DNA from: Phylloscopus collybita
Lineage: Eukaryota > Chordata > Aves > Passeriformes > Phylloscopidae
Assembly (NCBI GenBank): GCA_027886175.1
Contig: JAJNNQ010000026.1
Location: 29,344,001-29,408,000 of the forward strand
DNA: 64,000 nt
Direction: 5' to 3'
The position numbers and the translations under genes are program-made. Positions 63,901 through 64,000 of this stretch are shown here, piece by piece; positions within the stretch are counted from its first letter, which is position 1, and each line of letters opens with the position of its first letter. Under the pieces are notes generated by a model. That model saw nothing but the letters and a program-made list of their open reading frames with translations. It did not search any database and was not told the DNA's origin.

Positions 63901-64000
63901 ATACTCTTTTTTGACATCAACACTGCATTCATTTCATGTAATTGTTTGAGCTTTTCTTTATCCAAGTTACGGCCAGTAAGGCCTCAGTTAATTTGGCTAA
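60901..64000. other. AT-rich stretch without a recognised gene
   Basis: Apart from a short CA repeat at 61261-61281, no gene, LTR or CR1 sequence is recognised. The frames at 61965-62460 have no coding context. Confidence 0.5.
61261..61281. repeat. Short CA microsatellite
   Basis: About eight CA units after a CACATA start. A typical dinucleotide repeat. Confidence 0.9.

Overview
The window looks like a 64 kb stretch of bird nuclear genome, most likely from a passerine (songbird). The evidence is indirect but consistent. The background is AT-rich, non-coding vertebrate-type DNA. It contains many CR1 LINE fragments whose 3' ends carry the short ATTCTATGAT-type tail typical of avian CR1, and a range of endogenous-retrovirus LTRs that I recognise from memory as songbird-type families (including relatives of the zebra-finch TguLTR5 group). 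I see no bacterial-type operons and no complete protein-coding gene. Family names come from recall of consensus features, not from a search.

Layout. 1-5.3 kb: AT-rich, no gene seen. 5.3-7.7 kb: an LTR cluster in which one LTR has inserted into another. 10.5-12.0 kb: an old, degraded CR1 on the plus strand. 13.1-14.6 kb: a pile of CR1 pieces on the minus strand. 14.6-24.0 kb: mostly featureless, apart from a strong inverted repeat at 20.2 kb. 24.2-25.2 kb: another LTR5-like element. 28.8 kb: a short open reading frame behind a strong splice acceptor, which is the best candidate for a real coding exon. 31.1 and 36.9 kb: weaker exon-like segments. 34.6 and 38.4 kb: CR1 3' ends. 38.9-39.6 kb: a well-preserved solo LTR. 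41.8 kb: an ancient MIR-type SINE. 42.85-45.4 kb: the longest CR1 here, with recognisable endonuclease and reverse-transcriptase remains, split by a solo LTR that has a clean 6-bp target duplication. 47.6-48.2 kb: a GC- and CpG-rich solo LTR with a perfect 6-bp target duplication, probably the youngest insertion. 49.8-51.9 kb: a CR1 fragment, an ERVL-type LTR and T/G- and A/C-rich tracts. 54.2 kb: a 300-bp TTTC array. 58.4-59.2 and 60.15-60.9 kb: more LTR5-like pieces. The remainder to 64 kb has no recognised feature except a CA repeat.

Nearly everything identifiable is repeat-derived. The LTRs appear to be solo or truncated; I saw no gag, pol or env sequence. The longer open reading frames (for example 47558-48172 and 58561-59157 on the minus strand, and those across the TTTC array) are chance frames in LTRs or low-complexity DNA. 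The window is best read as intergenic or long-intron sequence. I did not find a convincing new biological system. The observations most worth checking are the 28.8 kb candidate exon, the 20.2 kb alternative hairpins, the nested and dated LTR insertions, and the back-to-back LTR arrangement at 60.5 kb.
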